64,000 nt of DNA. Source: Arthrobacter stackebrandtii. Lineage in GTDB: Bacteria > Actinomycetota > Actinomycetes > Actinomycetales > Micrococcaceae. The stretch is from positions 1,054,001-1,118,000 of the forward strand of contig NZ_JAGIOI010000001.1 of NCBI RefSeq assembly GCF_017876675.1, in the 5' to 3' direction. A program made the position numbers and the translations under genes. The stretch's first letter is position 1, and every line of letters begins with the position of its first letter. Below the pieces are notes generated by a model that was not told where the DNA came from, made no database searches, and was given only the letters and a program-made list of their open reading frames with translations. This document shows positions 36,922 to 46,269 of the stretch, piece after piece.

Positions 36922-36927
36922 TACCAT
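36922..36927 (+). promoter_or_regulatory. ltrA -10 box, leaderless
   Basis: TACCAT, 6 nt, ATG 36934. Confidence 0.4.
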
Positions 36928-36933
36928 TGGCAC

Positions 36934-38202
36934 ATGGACGGAAAGCCCACAAGAGGTGCCCTGCCCGGCCGTCCCCGGGACGCGACTGGCCAGTCCAAGC
37001 GACGGCCGACGCAGGCGCGCAGCCGCACCCCTGCCCGCGAGCCCGGCAGGGTCCACTGGATGGAGCTGTTTTTCGACCTCGTGTTCGTGGCCTTCGTGGG
37101 ACAGCTGGCCCACGGCATCCATGGGGATCCAGGCTGGGCCGAGTACGGCACGTTCCTGCTGCTCTTCTTCCCGGCATGGTGGGCGTGGGCCAACATCGTC
37201 TCCGTCATCAACCTGCTGCCGCAGCTCACCTCGCGCTCTCTGGGCGTGGCCATGCTGGCGGCCATGGCGGCCTCCGCGCTCATGGCTGCGGCGGCGCCGG
37301 AGGCCCTCGGCCAGCGGGCCTGGGCATTTTCGCTCGCCAACGCCGTGCTGCGGGTCCTGCTGCTGGTGCTGTGGCTGTACCAGCACCGGGGGCATTCCGC
37401 GGACCCTTCCTGGCGCATCTGGATCTACAACGGCGGAACGGCCGTCCTGTGGCTGGTGGCTGCGCTGCTGCCGGTGCCGGGCGCCGTCGTGCTGTGGGCG
37501 GTGGCCATCGCGGTCGAGGTGGGCATGGTGGCCAACAGCAACCGGATCGGGGCCGACCGAAGCATGGCGGGCATCAACATTGAGCACGCGGGCGAGCGGC
37601 TGGGCCTGTTCGTCATCATTGTCCTGGGCGAGTCCGTGTTCAGCATTGTCACGGAGGCGGCGGAATATTGGAGCGCCGGCGCGGGCCTGGCGGCGGCGCT
37701 GGGCTTCCTGGTGGTGGCGCTGCTGGGCTGGGCGTTCTTCCAGTACGGGGTGGGCACGCTGAACGCCGGGCTGGAACGGCTGCACACCCGCGGGGACCTC
37801 ACCGGCATCCTCCAGACCACCTTGTTCCTGCCGTTCATCCTGATTGTCGGGGTGACGTCCCTCGCCGCGGGCATCGCCACGGCCATTCCGGCACCGTTCG
37901 ACCCCCTGCCGTGGGGTGCGGCCATCGCGGTCGGCGGCGGCATCGCACTCTTCTACGCCACCAACGCCGCCGTCTCCCTGCGCTACGGCCGGCCGGCCCG
38001 GCCCGTCTTGGCGTGGGGCATCCCCACCGTGGTGCTGGCGCTGGGACTCGTGCCGCTCGGCGCAACCCGGCCGGCCGCCGTCGTGCTGGGGGCTGCGGTG
38101 GTGCTGCTGGCGCTCGTGACCACCTACGTCGAAATCAAGGCACGACGGCGCAGCGCCGCGCCCTGGGTGCCGGGCACGCCGCCGGCGGGCCCCGGCGAAT
38201 GA
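36934..38202 (+). CDS. Low-temperature-requirement A (LtrA) family membrane protein
   Basis: 422 residues. After a basic cytoplasmic N-terminus (1-40) comes the LtrA signature HWMELFFDLVFVAFVGQLAH, then about ten to twelve hydrophobic segments, with GERLGLFVIIVLGESVFSIV as a second conserved block. The role of LtrA proteins is not established; the name comes from a Listeria cold-growth mutant. MDGKPTRG at 36934 is chosen for the leaderless box. The frame is open back to 36703 but would run through the tRNA gene and its terminator. The stop codon is the first TGA of a 32-bp repeat array. Confidence 0.85.
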   Translation: MDGKPTRGALPGRPRDATGQSKRRPTQARSRTPAREPGRVHWMELFFDLVFVAFVGQLAHGIHGDPGWAEYGTFLLLFFPAWWAWANIVSVINLLPQLTSRSLGVAMLAAMAASALMAAAAPEALGQRAWAFSLANAVLRVLLLVLWLYQHRGHSADPSWRIWIYNGGTAVLWLVAALLPVPGAVVLWAVAIAVEVGMVANSNRIGADRSMAGINIEHAGERLGLFVIIVLGESVFSIVTEAAEYWSAGAGLAAALGFLVVALLGWAFFQYGVGTLNAGLERLHTRGDLTGILQTTLFLPFILIVGVTSLAAGIATAIPAPFDPLPWGAAIAVGGGIALFYATNAAVSLRYGRPARPVLAWGIPTVVLALGLVPLGATRPAAVVLGAAVVLLALVTTYVEIKARRRSAAPWVPGTPPAGPGE

Positions 38203-38277
38203 TGCGGCGTTCGCAAATACGGGCGTTTATCTGATGCGGCGTCCGGGAAAACGGGGACGTATGTGATGCGGCGTCAC
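38200..38277. repeat. 32-bp-period repeat array, locus 4 (stop-to-stop)
   Basis: TGATGCGGCGT begins at 38200, 38232 and 38264, exactly 32 nt apart, with A-rich middles (GCAAATAC, GGAAAACG). The first copy starts with the ltrA stop codon and the last contains the complement of the fbpC-like stop codon (38274-38276). The array therefore makes up the whole gap between these convergent genes. Confidence 0.9.
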
Positions 38278-39455
38278 TCGTCCCAGGGGAAGATGACGCC
38301 TTCGCCCACGACCTTGAGGGACAGCTGCGTGCCGGGGCGGGCCAACATGGCGTTCCAGTGGCGGATGTTGATGGTTTCGCCGCCGACGGGCTGGTGGGGG
38401 TCGCGCGGGTGCTCTGCGTCGACGAGGATTGGTTCGAGTTTGATCCGGACCGTGGTTTCGGGGCCGAAGTAGTCGGTGTCGACCACTGTTCCGCGGATCG
38501 GCCCGCCGCTGGAGATGCGGATCTGCTCCGGGCGCAGCATGATGTGCACCTTGCCCTGGACCGGCGGACGGCGCACCGGGATCCCGCCGAGCGAACACAG
38601 CGCCAGGGAGCCTTCCATCCAGGCCTCGAGGATGACGGCGTCGCCCAGGAATTCGGCCGTGGCCCGGTCTGCGGGGCGGGTGTAGACCACGAACGGGCTG
38701 CCGGTCTGGGCCAGCTTCCCGTCGCGCATGACAGCCACCTGGTCGGCGAAGCTGAGGGCCTCGGCCTGGTCGTGGGTGACGAGGATGGTGGTGACGCCGG
38801 CCTGGTCCAGGGTGTCCGAGACCGCCTTCCGGGTGGCCACACGCAGCCCGGCGTCGAGGGCGCTGAAAGGCTCGTCAAGCAGCATGAGTTCGGGCTGGCG
38901 GGCCAGCGCACGGGCCAGGGCCACGCGCTGCTGCTGGCCGCCGGAGAGCTGGTGCGGGCGGCGCTTGGCGTAGGCGCGGTCCATGGAGACCATTTCCAGC
39001 AGCTCCCCCACCCGCAGCGAGGCAGCCTTGCCGCGCAGGGGCAGGCCGAAGGCGATGTTGGCGCCCACGCTCAGGTGCGGGAACAGGGCGCCGTCCTGGG
39101 CCACGTAGCCCACGCTGCGCTTGTGCGCCGGCAGCCACTTTTCCGGGCCCGCCACCTCGGCGCCGCCCAGGGCGATCCGGCCCGAATCCGGTGCCGAGAA
39201 TCCTGCGATCAGTCGCAGCAGCGTGGTCTTTCCCGACCCTGAGGGGCCGACGATGGCTGTGGTGCGCCCTTGCGCCACATCCAGGTCGACGCCCTTGAGC
39301 ACCTCCGTGCCGCCGAAGCTCTTGTGGACGCCGGTGATTTGCAGATGGTCGGGGACGTCGCTGGAATCGTGCACAAAGGTGCGGCTGTCGGACCCCGGGC
39401 GGGCCGCAGGGGCAGCCGCCGACGTGCCGCGGGAGGGGTGGGGCTGGGTTGTCAT
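38274..39455 (-). CDS. Iron(III) ABC transporter ATP-binding protein (FbpC-like)
   Basis: 393 residues. Walker [11 protein letters not shown]-loop [10 protein letters not shown], signature LSGGQQQR, Walker [13 protein letters not shown] and H-loop VTHDQAEA are all intact. The C-terminal TOBE-type regulatory domain ([10 protein letters not shown]...) is as in the FbpC/PotA family. An extra Ala/Pro-rich N-terminal ~35 residues precedes the domain ([13 protein letters not shown]). ATG overlaps the permease stop by four bases (ATGA). It energises Fe(III) uptake together with the fused permease and the binding lipoprotein. Confidence 0.9.
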   Translation of the reverse strand: MTTQPHPSRGTSAAAPAARPGSDSRTFVHDSSDVPDHLQITGVHKSFGGTEVLKGVDLDVAQGRTTAIVGPSGSGKTTLLRLIAGFSAPDSGRIALGGAEVAGPEKWLPAHKRSVGYVAQDGALFPHLSVGANIAFGLPLRGKAASLRVGELLEMVSMDRAYAKRRPHQLSGGQQQRVALARALARQPELMLLDEPFSALDAGLRVATRKAVSDTLDQAGVTTILVTHDQAEALSFADQVAVMRDGKLAQTGSPFVVYTRPADRATAEFLGDAVILEAWMEGSLALCSLGGIPVRRPPVQGKVHIMLRPEQIRISSGGPIRGTVVDTDYFGPETTVRIKLEPILVDAEHPRDPHQPVGGETINIRHWNAMLARPGTQLSLKVVGEGVIFPWDE

Positions 39456-41068
39456 TGTCCTGCGGCTTTCTTGGATTGCACAAAAAGAAGGTAGGTCATG
39501 GGCGCCGAGAGCACGATCATGAGCAGGGCATAGGGTGCGGCGCCCATGTAGTCAATCTCGCTGCTCATGGACCAGAACTGGGTGGCGAGGGTGCGGGTGC
39601 CGTTGGGCGCCAGCAGCAGCGTGGCCGTCAGCTCGTTGACGATGCCCAGGAACACGAGCGCAGCCCCGCCGGCTGCGGCTGGTGCGGACAGCCGCAGCGT
39701 CACCTTCAGGAAGGCCACCAGCGGCGGCTTCCCGAGGGCCTGTGCCGCCTCGTCCAGGGTGGGCGGCACCTGCGCCAGGCCTGCCCTGAGGTTGACCAGG
39801 GCGCGCGGCATGAACAGCAGCGCGTAGGCCGCCACCAGTACGATGGACGTCTGGTAGATGGCCGGCAGGTTGTGGACCGTGATGGTCACCAGGGCCAGGG
39901 CCACCACGATGCCCGGCATGGAGCTGGAAATGTAGTTGACTGCTTCCAGGACCTTGCTGACGGGCCCGGGGTGGCGGATCACCAGGTAGGCGAGGGGGAA
40001 GGCGAGCACGGTGGTGACCGCGGCGCCGGCCAGGCCGTAGCCCAGCGTCTGCAGGAGCGCCTGGAGGAGGTCGGCCCGCTCCCAGACCGCGGCACCGCCG
40101 GCGATGAGCCACCGCCCCACGTGCCAGAACGGAACGCCGAGGGCCAGCGCGGTGACGGCCGCCAGCCCCAGCTGGGCCGGGAGCTGCCAGCTGCCCAGGC
40201 GCAGCCGCTGCGGGCTGGACTGCACGCCGGCACCGACCCGGGCGTAGCGGGCGCTGCCGCGGGTGCGGGACTCGGCCAGCAGGAGCAGCAGGCAGAAGAG
40301 AACCAGGACGCTGGCCAGCATGTTGGCGGCCGCACCGTTAAAGGTGGAGCGGAACTGGTCGTAAATGGCGGTGGTGAAGGTGTCGAAGGTGATCATGGCA
40401 AAGGCGCCATACTCGGCGAGCAGGTGCAGGGACACCAGGAGGGCGCCGCCGGCCGCCGACAGGCGCAGCTGCGGCAGCACCACGCGGAAGAAGACACGCC
40501 ATGGGCCGAGCCCCAGCGATGCGGCCGACTGTTCCAGGGCCGGGTCCAGCCGGCTCAGCACGGCAGCCACGGGAATGTAGACCAGCGGGAAGTAGGACAG
40601 CACGGAAATCAGCACGCCGCCAAAAATGCCACCGAGCGACGGAATGGCGCTGACCCACGCGTAGCTGTTCACAAATGCGGGGATGGCCAGGGGTGCGGCC
40701 AGCAGGACCGACCAGGCCTTGTGGCCGGCCAGCCGGGTGCGTTCCACCAGCCAAGCCCCGCCAATGCCGATCACCACGCACAGCGGAACAGTGATCAGGA
40801 CCAGGGCAAGGGTGTTGAGCAGCAGTTCGCCAACGCGCGGGCGGAACACCAGTTCAACAATGGTGTCCCAGCCGGCATTGACGGTGGCAGCCACAACATA
40901 AACCAGCGGCACGAGGGAAAACGCCGCAATCAGGCAGCAAATGAGGACAACCGGCCAAAGGCCGGGGCGTCTGCCCCGGCCTTTGGCTCGGTGTTTCAAG
41001 GGTCGGGCACCTGGCGGGCCAACCGCCGTCGTGCCTGTCCTTGAAGAAAGGTCTTGCTGTGGACTCAT
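39452..41068 (-). CDS. Iron(III) ABC transporter permease (FbpB-like, two fused modules)
   Basis: 538 residues with about 12 membrane helices. It is a duplicated binding-protein-dependent permease: each half has an EAA loop ([16 protein letters not shown] and [17 protein letters not shown]) that docks the ATPase. The size and fusion are typical of FbpB/ThiP-type ferric transporters. The start ATG 41068 is five bases after the binding-protein stop with no clear ribosome site, which suggests coupling. A 14-bp perfect hairpin (40955-40986) lies inside codons of the basic N-terminus. Confidence 0.9.
   Translation of the reverse strand: MSPQQDLSSRTGTTAVGPPGARPLKHRAKGRGRRPGLWPVVLICCLIAAFSLVPLVYVVAATVNAGWDTIVELVFRPRVGELLLNTLALVLITVPLCVVIGIGGAWLVERTRLAGHKAWSVLLAAPLAIPAFVNSYAWVSAIPSLGGIFGGVLISVLSYFPLVYIPVAAVLSRLDPALEQSAASLGLGPWRVFFRVVLPQLRLSAAGGALLVSLHLLAEYGAFAMITFDTFTTAIYDQFRSTFNGAAANMLASVLVLFCLLLLLAESRTRGSARYARVGAGVQSSPQRLRLGSWQLPAQLGLAAVTALALGVPFWHVGRWLIAGGAAVWERADLLQALLQTLGYGLAGAAVTTVLAFPLAYLVIRHPGPVSKVLEAVNYISSSMPGIVVALALVTITVHNLPAIYQTSIVLVAAYALLFMPRALVNLRAGLAQVPPTLDEAAQALGKPPLVAFLKVTLRLSAPAAAGGAALVFLGIVNELTATLLLAPNGTRTLATQFWSMSSEIDYMGAAPYALLMIVLSAPMTYLLFVQSKKAAGQ
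40955..40986. other. GC-rich hairpin inside the 5' end of the permease gene
   Basis: CCAAAGGCCGGGGC (40955-40968) and GCCCCGGCCTTTGG (40973-40986) form a perfect 14-bp stem with a 4-nt loop, about 80 nt into the permease message. It could stabilise the upstream binding-protein mRNA or attenuate permease expression. Confidence 0.7.
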
Positions 41069-41073
41069 TGAAT

Positions 41074-42132
41074 TTAGAGTAGCCCAGCCTGGGTCATCAG
41101 ATCGGTCACCTTGGCGGAGTTCAGCGTGGCCGGGTCAACCTTGGGGGCGTCCAGGTCCTTGAGCGGGACCAGCTGGTCGTTGGCTGCAACGTCGGAACCC
41201 ACCGGGTATTCGAAGCTGCCGCCGGTCTGCAGGACGGTCTGGCCGGCCTTGCCCGTGACGAATTCGAGGAACTTCTGGGCGTTGTCCTGGTGCTTGCTGG
41301 AGGCCAGCACGCCGCCGCCGGAGATCGAGACGAACGCGCCAGGGTCCTGGTTCTTGAAGTAGTGCAGGGCCACGTTCTTGGAGTTCTCGCCCGTCTTGGC
41401 CTGGTCGCCGAACCAGTAGTAGTGGTAGATGACAGCGCCCTCAACCTCGCCGGCGTTGACGGCCTTCATGGCGGTGCTGTTGCCCTCGTAGGCCTTGGAG
41501 TTTTCCTTCATGCCCTTGAGCCAGGCGCTGGTGGCGTCCTCGCCCTCGAGCTCCAGCATGGCGGAGACGATGGCCTGGAAGTCGGCGCCCGACGGCGATG
41601 CGGCCCAGCGGCCCTTCCAGTCCGGGTTCTGCAGGTCCATGAGGGACTTCGGCAACTGGTCTTCCTTCAGCTTCGTCTTGTCGTAGGCGAAGACGGTGCT
41701 GCGGGCGGCGATGCCGGTCCACTTGTTGGTGGAGGGGCGGTACTCGGCCGGAACCTGCTCCTGGATCTTCTTGCTGGTGTCGGCGAAGAGGCCGGCGTTC
41801 TCCACCTGCGTCATTGCAGGCGAGTTTTCCGTCAGGAAGACGTCAGCCGGGGACTTGTCGCCCTCGGCGATGATCTGGTTGCTCAGCTCCAGGTCGCTGC
41901 CCTGGCGGAGGGTGACCTTGATGCCGGTCTCCTTGGTGAACTCGTCCACCCAGGCCTGCGTCAGCGATTCGTGCTGCGCGTTGTAGACCGTGATGCCCTG
42001 CTCCGAGCCGGCGGCGCTGCTGCCGGCCGGCGCGGGGGATCCGCCACAGGCGGCCAGGGCCAGGACGGAGGCGCCGGCCAGGGCGGCCAGCGAGGTCTTG
42101 CTAAAGGTCTTCTTGGTGAACCAGGTGCTCAT
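41074..42132 (-). CDS. Iron(III)-binding lipoprotein (FbpA/FutA-like)
   Basis: 352 residues. Signal sequence with lipobox LALAACGG (Cys about 28). The mature protein is a type II periplasmic-binding fold: [27 protein letters not shown] at the start, [13 protein letters not shown], and a YHYYWFGDQ segment whose tyrosines resemble the Fe(III) ligands of FbpA. It captures ferric iron outside the membrane for the FbpBC-like partners. MSTWFTKK (ATG 42132) is chosen. An upstream in-frame ATG at 42186 would put the promoter inside the gene. Confidence 0.88.
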   Translation of the reverse strand: MSTWFTKKTFSKTSLAALAGASVLALAACGGSPAPAGSSAAGSEQGITVYNAQHESLTQAWVDEFTKETGIKVTLRQGSDLELSNQIIAEGDKSPADVFLTENSPAMTQVENAGLFADTSKKIQEQVPAEYRPSTNKWTGIAARSTVFAYDKTKLKEDQLPKSLMDLQNPDWKGRWAASPSGADFQAIVSAMLELEGEDATSAWLKGMKENSKAYEGNSTAMKAVNAGEVEGAVIYHYYWFGDQAKTGENSKNVALHYFKNQDPGAFVSISGGGVLASSKHQDNAQKFLEFVTGKAGQTVLQTGGSFEYPVGSDVAANDQLVPLKDLDAPKVDPATLNSAKVTDLMTQAGLL

Positions 42133-42174
42133 GGGGGCCTCTCGGCGTTGAAAGTAATTAGCGAACGTAAATTG

Positions 42175-42206
42175 ATCGTAATCCATGAGACGGCAGGCTT
42201 ACCTCA
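42175..42206 (-). promoter_or_regulatory. Promoter with possible DtxR/IdeR iron box
   Basis: On the minus strand TGAGGTAAGCCTGCCGTCT (42206-42188) matches 12 of 19 positions of the DtxR/IdeR consensus TTAGGTTAGSCTAACCTAA, with 10 of the first 12. It lies just upstream of a TACGAT -10 box (42180-42175), covering the -35 region, where an iron-loaded repressor would block transcription. Confidence 0.5.
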
Positions 42207-42258
42207 CAAATGTCCAATTGTGACGCAGCTCTCCCCATGTTTTTTGCCCGAACGCCCG

Positions 42259-42759
42259 CTACTCGCCGGTAGCTGCCGTTTTGTGCAGCAGCGCCCCGGC
42301 CCTGGCCACATGCCGGTGCACTATTTCCGCCTTGAGCCCGACGCCGGACACCTCCCCTGCGCCCAGCCTCACCAGGGCGAGGGCCTCGGCTGCGGCCGCG
42401 AGTGCGGTTCCGGCCTTTGAGAGTTCGCGGTGGACGTCGTTGAGGTATCCGCCGGTGCCCAGCGGCACCTCCAGTCCGTCGCTGGGTGCCGTCTTTTGGG
42501 CTTCCATGGCGATGCTGCGGACCTCCGGCAGCAGGTCCGCCAGCCCGTCGGCCAGCTGCACCATGGCGGCGTAGTTGTCCCGCGCGGACTCGGGCGCCTG
42601 TCCCGCGGCGGGCGCCGCTTCGGCCAGCCCCTCCAGCATCTGGTGGAAGCGGTCCAGGCCGCGGCGGAAGCGGTCGTGGGCGCGGCGCCAGACGCCCTTG
42701 CCGAGTTCGGCGTCGTCGCGCTTGGCTTGTTTTGCGGCGCCAAAAAGTCCCTTGAACAT
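42259..42759 (-). CDS. Hypothetical protein encoded next to bpa
   Basis: 166 residues, not recognised as a named family. It is mostly helical, Ala-rich, and without membrane segments. It begins MFKGLFGAAKQAKRDD and has a helical bundle-like centre (FHQMLEGL, YAAMVQLADGLADLLPEVRSIA, GYLNDVHRELSKAGTALAAAAEAL). It starts 5 nt after the bpa stop on the same strand, so it is very likely co-translated with it and could act with the proteasome activator. This is inference from position only. Confidence 0.75.
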   Translation of the reverse strand: MFKGLFGAAKQAKRDDAELGKGVWRRAHDRFRRGLDRFHQMLEGLAEAAPAAGQAPESARDNYAAMVQLADGLADLLPEVRSIAMEAQKTAPSDGLEVPLGTGGYLNDVHRELSKAGTALAAAAEALALVRLGAGEVSGVGLKAEIVHRHVARAGALLHKTAATGE

Positions 42760-42764
42760 GCGGC

Positions 42765-43436
42765 TCAGAGGTACTGTCCGGGGGTGCCGGAGTCGGGTCC
42801 GCCCATCGCGGAGCTGTCCTGTCCTGTGGTGGCGGGGCCGCCGCGGCCGGCGGGGGCCCGCTGGGGTTCACCGTTGGGGCCCACCACGACGCCGGGTGCA
42901 ATCACGGTTCCGGGCGGCAGCTGGTGCATGGCAAGGCGCGCGGCGGTCTGCTGGTTGGCCATGGCCTGGGCGGCGATCGCCGTCTGGATGCCGTGGAACA
43001 GTCCTTCCAGCCAGCCGACCAGCTGGGCCTGGGCTATGCGCAGCTCGGCATCGGAGGGTGCCTTGTCATCGGTGAACGGCAGGCTCAGCCGGTGCAGTTC
43101 CTCAACAAGTTCGGGGGCCAGCCCGTCCTCAAGCTCCTTGATGGAGCGCCCATGGATTTCCGCCAGCCGCGTGCGGGCGGCATCATCCAGCGGCGCGCTC
43201 TTTACCTCGTCCAGGAGCTGCTTGACCATGGTTCCAATCCGCATGACCTTTGCGGGCTGGTCCACCATCTCGGCGACGTTTGCCGGGCGGCGACCCTCCC
43301 CGTCTTGCGCAGCGCCGGCGCCCGTGGACCTCTCCCCCGCACCGCCGGGGCCAACTGCGGATCCGCCGGCTGCCGTGTCCAGAATTGTGCCTTCGGCCGG
43401 GTCTTCAGTGGCCGGGTTCTGCGCCTTTTCACTCAT
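42765..43436 (-). CDS. bpa: Bacterial proteasome activator Bpa/PafE
   Basis: 223 residues. Bpa forms a ring that docks on the 20S proteasome and lets unfolded substrates in without ATP. The protein ends in GQYL, the known docking motif that inserts between proteasome alpha subunits. The central helical domain (ANVAEMVDQPAKVMRIGTMVKQLLDEV...ELRIAQAQLVGWLEGLFHGIQTAI) matches the DUF2587 family. The first ~55 and last ~40 residues are disordered-looking Gly/Ala/Pro segments. The proteasome core genes are not in this window. Confidence 0.9.
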   Translation of the reverse strand: MSEKAQNPATEDPAEGTILDTAAGGSAVGPGGAGERSTGAGAAQDGEGRRPANVAEMVDQPAKVMRIGTMVKQLLDEVKSAPLDDAARTRLAEIHGRSIKELEDGLAPELVEELHRLSLPFTDDKAPSDAELRIAQAQLVGWLEGLFHGIQTAIAAQAMANQQTAARLAMHQLPPGTVIAPGVVVGPNGEPQRAPAGRGGPATTGQDSSAMGGPDSGTPGQYL

Positions 43437-43724
43437 AGGGCCAGTCTCTCACGGCCGCGCAAGGCCTACACCCCGGGTCCACGCCCGTCACTGGGCCCAC
43501 GCCTGCGAGGGGCCCGCTGCTGGCTTGCCGGCGGTGGGAGCAGGTGGGTGGGTCCACAGGGTCGCGGGCCACATTGACTGTTGGCCCAGCGAGCCGGCAA
43601 TGGGGAGAACCTGGGGAACGACGCCGCGTCCCCGTCCCCTGCCGACCCGGCACCCTGGTGCCGGCGGGCTGGTGCCGGCGGGCTGGGTGACGGGACCCGG
43701 CGTCGTCCGTGGCATTAACCGCCG
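43437..43724. other. Intergenic DNA upstream of bpa
   Basis: A 362-bp gap (43437-43798) between bpa and the YbdD-like gene end. It holds the bpa promoter region, without a clear -10 box. A short direct duplication CTGGTGCCGGCGGG lies near 43665-43695, and the second 64-bp palindrome is at its right end. No gene is supported. Confidence 0.5.
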
Positions 43725-43788
43725 ATGACGTGGCAACCTTGCGAATGTAGGGGTAATTTCCACTACGCTCGCCAGCTTGCCACGTCAT
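43725..43788. repeat. 64-bp palindromic element, copy B
   Basis: ATGACGTGGCAA (43725-43736) pairs with TTGCCACGTCAT (43777-43788), and GCGA (43741) with TCGC (43769). It has exactly the same length as copy A (12679-12742) and an almost identical right arm. The central part differs. It lies 10 nt after the YbdD-like stop and probably terminates the cstA transcript. Confidence 0.85.
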
Positions 43789-43798
43789 GAACGCAGGG

Positions 43799-43999
43799 TC
43801 AGCAGCAGCGGCCCTCCGGGTTGGCATCCTGGCGGTCGGTTTTGTCGCGCCAGAACTCCTTCACCGTCATGGGTGCCGTGGCGCAGCCGGTGGACTGGTG
43901 GTGGGCCAGGTACTTTTCGTAAGAGTCCTCGCCGAGGACCCCCTTGAGGTACGTGGCGACCACCGCCAGACCGCGGCCGGCGGCGCGCAGCACACCCAT
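43799..43999 (-). CDS. YbdD/YjiX family small protein
   Basis: 66 residues. MGVLRAAGRGLAVVATYLKG...YEKYLAHH...MTVKEFWRDKTDRQ...GRCC matches the YbdD/YjiX (DUF466) family, including the conserved YEKY and a Cys-Cys terminus. These small proteins are nearly always encoded directly after CstA/BtsT-type transporters. The ATG lies 2 nt after the cstA stop. The molecular role is unknown; an accessory function in pyruvate/peptide uptake is inferred. Confidence 0.88.
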   Translation of the reverse strand: MGVLRAAGRGLAVVATYLKGVLGEDSYEKYLAHHQSTGCATAPMTVKEFWRDKTDRQDANPEGRCC

Positions 44000-44001
44000 G
44001 T

Positions 44002-46269
44002 CTAGTGCCCGCTCCGGACAGGCTGCTTGCCGGAGTCGGCCCATTCCTTCAGGACTGCCTGCTCGGTGGAGTTGGGCAGGATCTGGGCCGGGGCGAAGAT
44101 CCTCGAGACCACGGCCGGGTCTTCCTTGCTGGATCCGCCGCCAGCCTTGATGGAACGGACGGTGACCATGACCGCCGTCGTAATCACGATCAGGGAGAGC
44201 ACCACAAAGATGATGGACAGCGTGCCCTGGACGAAGGTGTTGCGGACAACGGCCTCCATCGCTTCGACGGTCTTGGCAGTGCCGTGGCTGGTTTCGCCGG
44301 CGGCCAGCGCCGCCTTGAACGCGTTGTGCTGGGCCCAGTAGCCGACGGCCGGGACGGTGGAGAAGATCTTCTGGAACGAGGCCACCACGGTGACCACGGT
44401 GACGAAGACGAGCGGCAGTGCCACCATCCACAGGTACTTCACCTGGGTGTTTTTGGAGACGATGACCAGGCAGACGGCGAGTGCGATGGCGGCGAGGAGC
44501 TGGTTGGCGATGCCGAACAGCGGGAACAGTGTGTTGATGCCGCCAAGCGGGTCGGTGACGCCCATGATCAGGATGGCGCCCCAGCCGGCGACCATGATGG
44601 CCGTGGTGATCCACATGCCGGGGCGCCAGGCGGTGTCCTTGAACTTGGGGACGAAGTTGCCGATGGAATCCTGCAGCATGAAGCGGGCCACGCGGGTTCC
44701 GGCGTCGACCGCGGTGAGGATGAAGAGCGCCTCGAACATGATGGCGAAGTGGTACCAGAAGCTCATCATGGCCTGCCCGCCGGCGACCTGCTGCATGATG
44801 TGCGCCAGGCCCACTGCCAGGGTGGGGGCGCCTCCGGTGCGGGAGACGATGGACTCCTCGCCGACGTCCGCCGCAGTCTGGGCGAGGGTGGCGGGGTCAA
44901 CGTGGACGCCGGTCAGGCCGAGCGAGTTCACGAACGCCGCGGCGCCCTCGATGGTGCCGCCGGTGGCCGCGCCGGAGGAGTTCATGGCGAAGTAGATGCC
45001 GCGGTCGATGGACAGCGCCGCGACGAGCGCCATGATGGCCACGAAGGACTCCATGAGCATGCCGCCGTAGCCGATGTAGCGGGCCTGGCGTTCCTTTTCG
45101 ATCAGTTTGGGCGTGGTGCCGGAGGCGATCAGGGCATGGAAGCCGGAGAGCGCGCCGCAGGCGATGGTGACGAAGAGGAACGGGAACAGGGCGCCGGAGA
45201 AGACGGGGCCGTCGGAGCGGCCGGCAAATTCGCTGAATGCCGGGACGTTAATGCTGGGGCGGACCAGCACAATGGAGCCGGCCAGCATAACGATGGTGCC
45301 GATCTTCATGAACGTTGAGAGGTAGTCGCGCGGGGCCAGCAGCAGCCACACGGGCAGGATGGCGGCGATGAAGCCGTAGATGATGACAGCCCAGGCGAGG
45401 GTGGTGCGGTCCAGGGTGAACGTGGCCGCGCCCCAGTCGGTGGCCGCAACCATGCCGCCGCCAATGATGGCCGCGAGCAGCAGGACAACGCCGATCAGGG
45501 AGACTTCCATGACCTTGCCGGGGCGCAGGTAGCGCAGGTAGACACCCATGAACAGGGCGATCGGGATGGTCATGGACACGGAGAACACGCCCCACGGGGA
45601 TTCGCCGAGGGCGTTGACCACAACGAGGGCGAGGATGGCGACAATGATGATCATGATCAGCAGGGTGGCGATCAGGGCCGCGGTGCCGCCGACGACGCCG
45701 AGCTCTTCGCGGGCCATCTGGCCGAGGGAGCGCCCGCCGCGGCGCATGGAGAAGAACAGGACCAGGTAGTCCTGGACCGCACCGGCGAGCACGACGCCGA
45801 CAATGATCCAGATGGTGCCTGGCAGGTAGCCCATCTGGGCCGCCAGGATGGGGCCAACCAGCGGACCGGCGCCGGCGATGGCGGCGAAGTGGTGGCCGAA
45901 CAGGACGTTGCGGTCGGTGGTGACGTAGTCCTTGCCGTCGGCCTTGTACTCGGCCGGGGTGGCGCGCTTGTCGTTGGGCTTGAGGAGGTACTTCTCAATG
46001 ACCTTGGAATAGAAGCGGTAGCCGATCAGGTAGGTGCAGACTGCGGCGAAGACGAACCAGATCGCGTTGACGGATTCCCCGCGGACCACGGCAAGCATGA
46101 CCCAGGCGACGCCGCCCAGCAGTGCGATGGCTGCCCAGATGGCAATCTTCAGCGGCGTCCACGGGTGGTCGGCCGCCTCCTGCTCGAGGTCCACTGCCAC
46201 CGGTGGCAGGTTGGGGTCCTGGACAAGTTGGTCGCCCGGATCGGCGGCCCTGTTGGACGGCGTTGTCAT
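44002..46269 (-). CDS. cstA: Carbon starvation protein CstA / pyruvate transporter family
   Basis: 755 residues with about 16-18 membrane helices, as in CstA/BtsT. YRFYSKVIEKYLLKPNDKRATPA, LFGHHFAAIAGAGPLVGPILAAQMGYLPG and FHALIASGTTPKL are the family blocks. Members import pyruvate or peptides when carbon is short. MTTPSNRAADP (ATG 46269) is chosen: AGGGAAG lies just upstream, while the in-frame extension to 46326 has none. It is followed two bases later by the YbdD-like gene. Confidence 0.93.
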   Translation of the reverse strand: MTTPSNRAADPGDQLVQDPNLPPVAVDLEQEAADHPWTPLKIAIWAAIALLGGVAWVMLAVVRGESVNAIWFVFAAVCTYLIGYRFYSKVIEKYLLKPNDKRATPAEYKADGKDYVTTDRNVLFGHHFAAIAGAGPLVGPILAAQMGYLPGTIWIIVGVVLAGAVQDYLVLFFSMRRGGRSLGQMAREELGVVGGTAALIATLLIMIIIVAILALVVVNALGESPWGVFSVSMTIPIALFMGVYLRYLRPGKVMEVSLIGVVLLLAAIIGGGMVAATDWGAATFTLDRTTLAWAVIIYGFIAAILPVWLLLAPRDYLSTFMKIGTIVMLAGSIVLVRPSINVPAFSEFAGRSDGPVFSGALFPFLFVTIACGALSGFHALIASGTTPKLIEKERQARYIGYGGMLMESFVAIMALVAALSIDRGIYFAMNSSGAATGGTIEGAAAFVNSLGLTGVHVDPATLAQTAADVGEESIVSRTGGAPTLAVGLAHIMQQVAGGQAMMSFWYHFAIMFEALFILTAVDAGTRVARFMLQDSIGNFVPKFKDTAWRPGMWITTAIMVAGWGAILIMGVTDPLGGINTLFPLFGIANQLLAAIALAVCLVIVSKNTQVKYLWMVALPLVFVTVVTVVASFQKIFSTVPAVGYWAQHNAFKAALAAGETSHGTAKTVEAMEAVVRNTFVQGTLSIIFVVLSLIVITTAVMVTVRSIKAGGGSSKEDPAVVSRIFAPAQILPNSTEQAVLKEWADSGKQPVRSGH

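Noticed and set aside
36703-36933. N-terminal extension of LtrA
   Set aside because: It would be translated from inside tRNA-Thr and across its terminator. The LtrA signature starts well after 36934.
42188-42206. Thiamine (THI-box) control of the ABC operon
   Set aside because: No TPP riboswitch elements are visible in the short leader, and the binding protein looks ferric-type.
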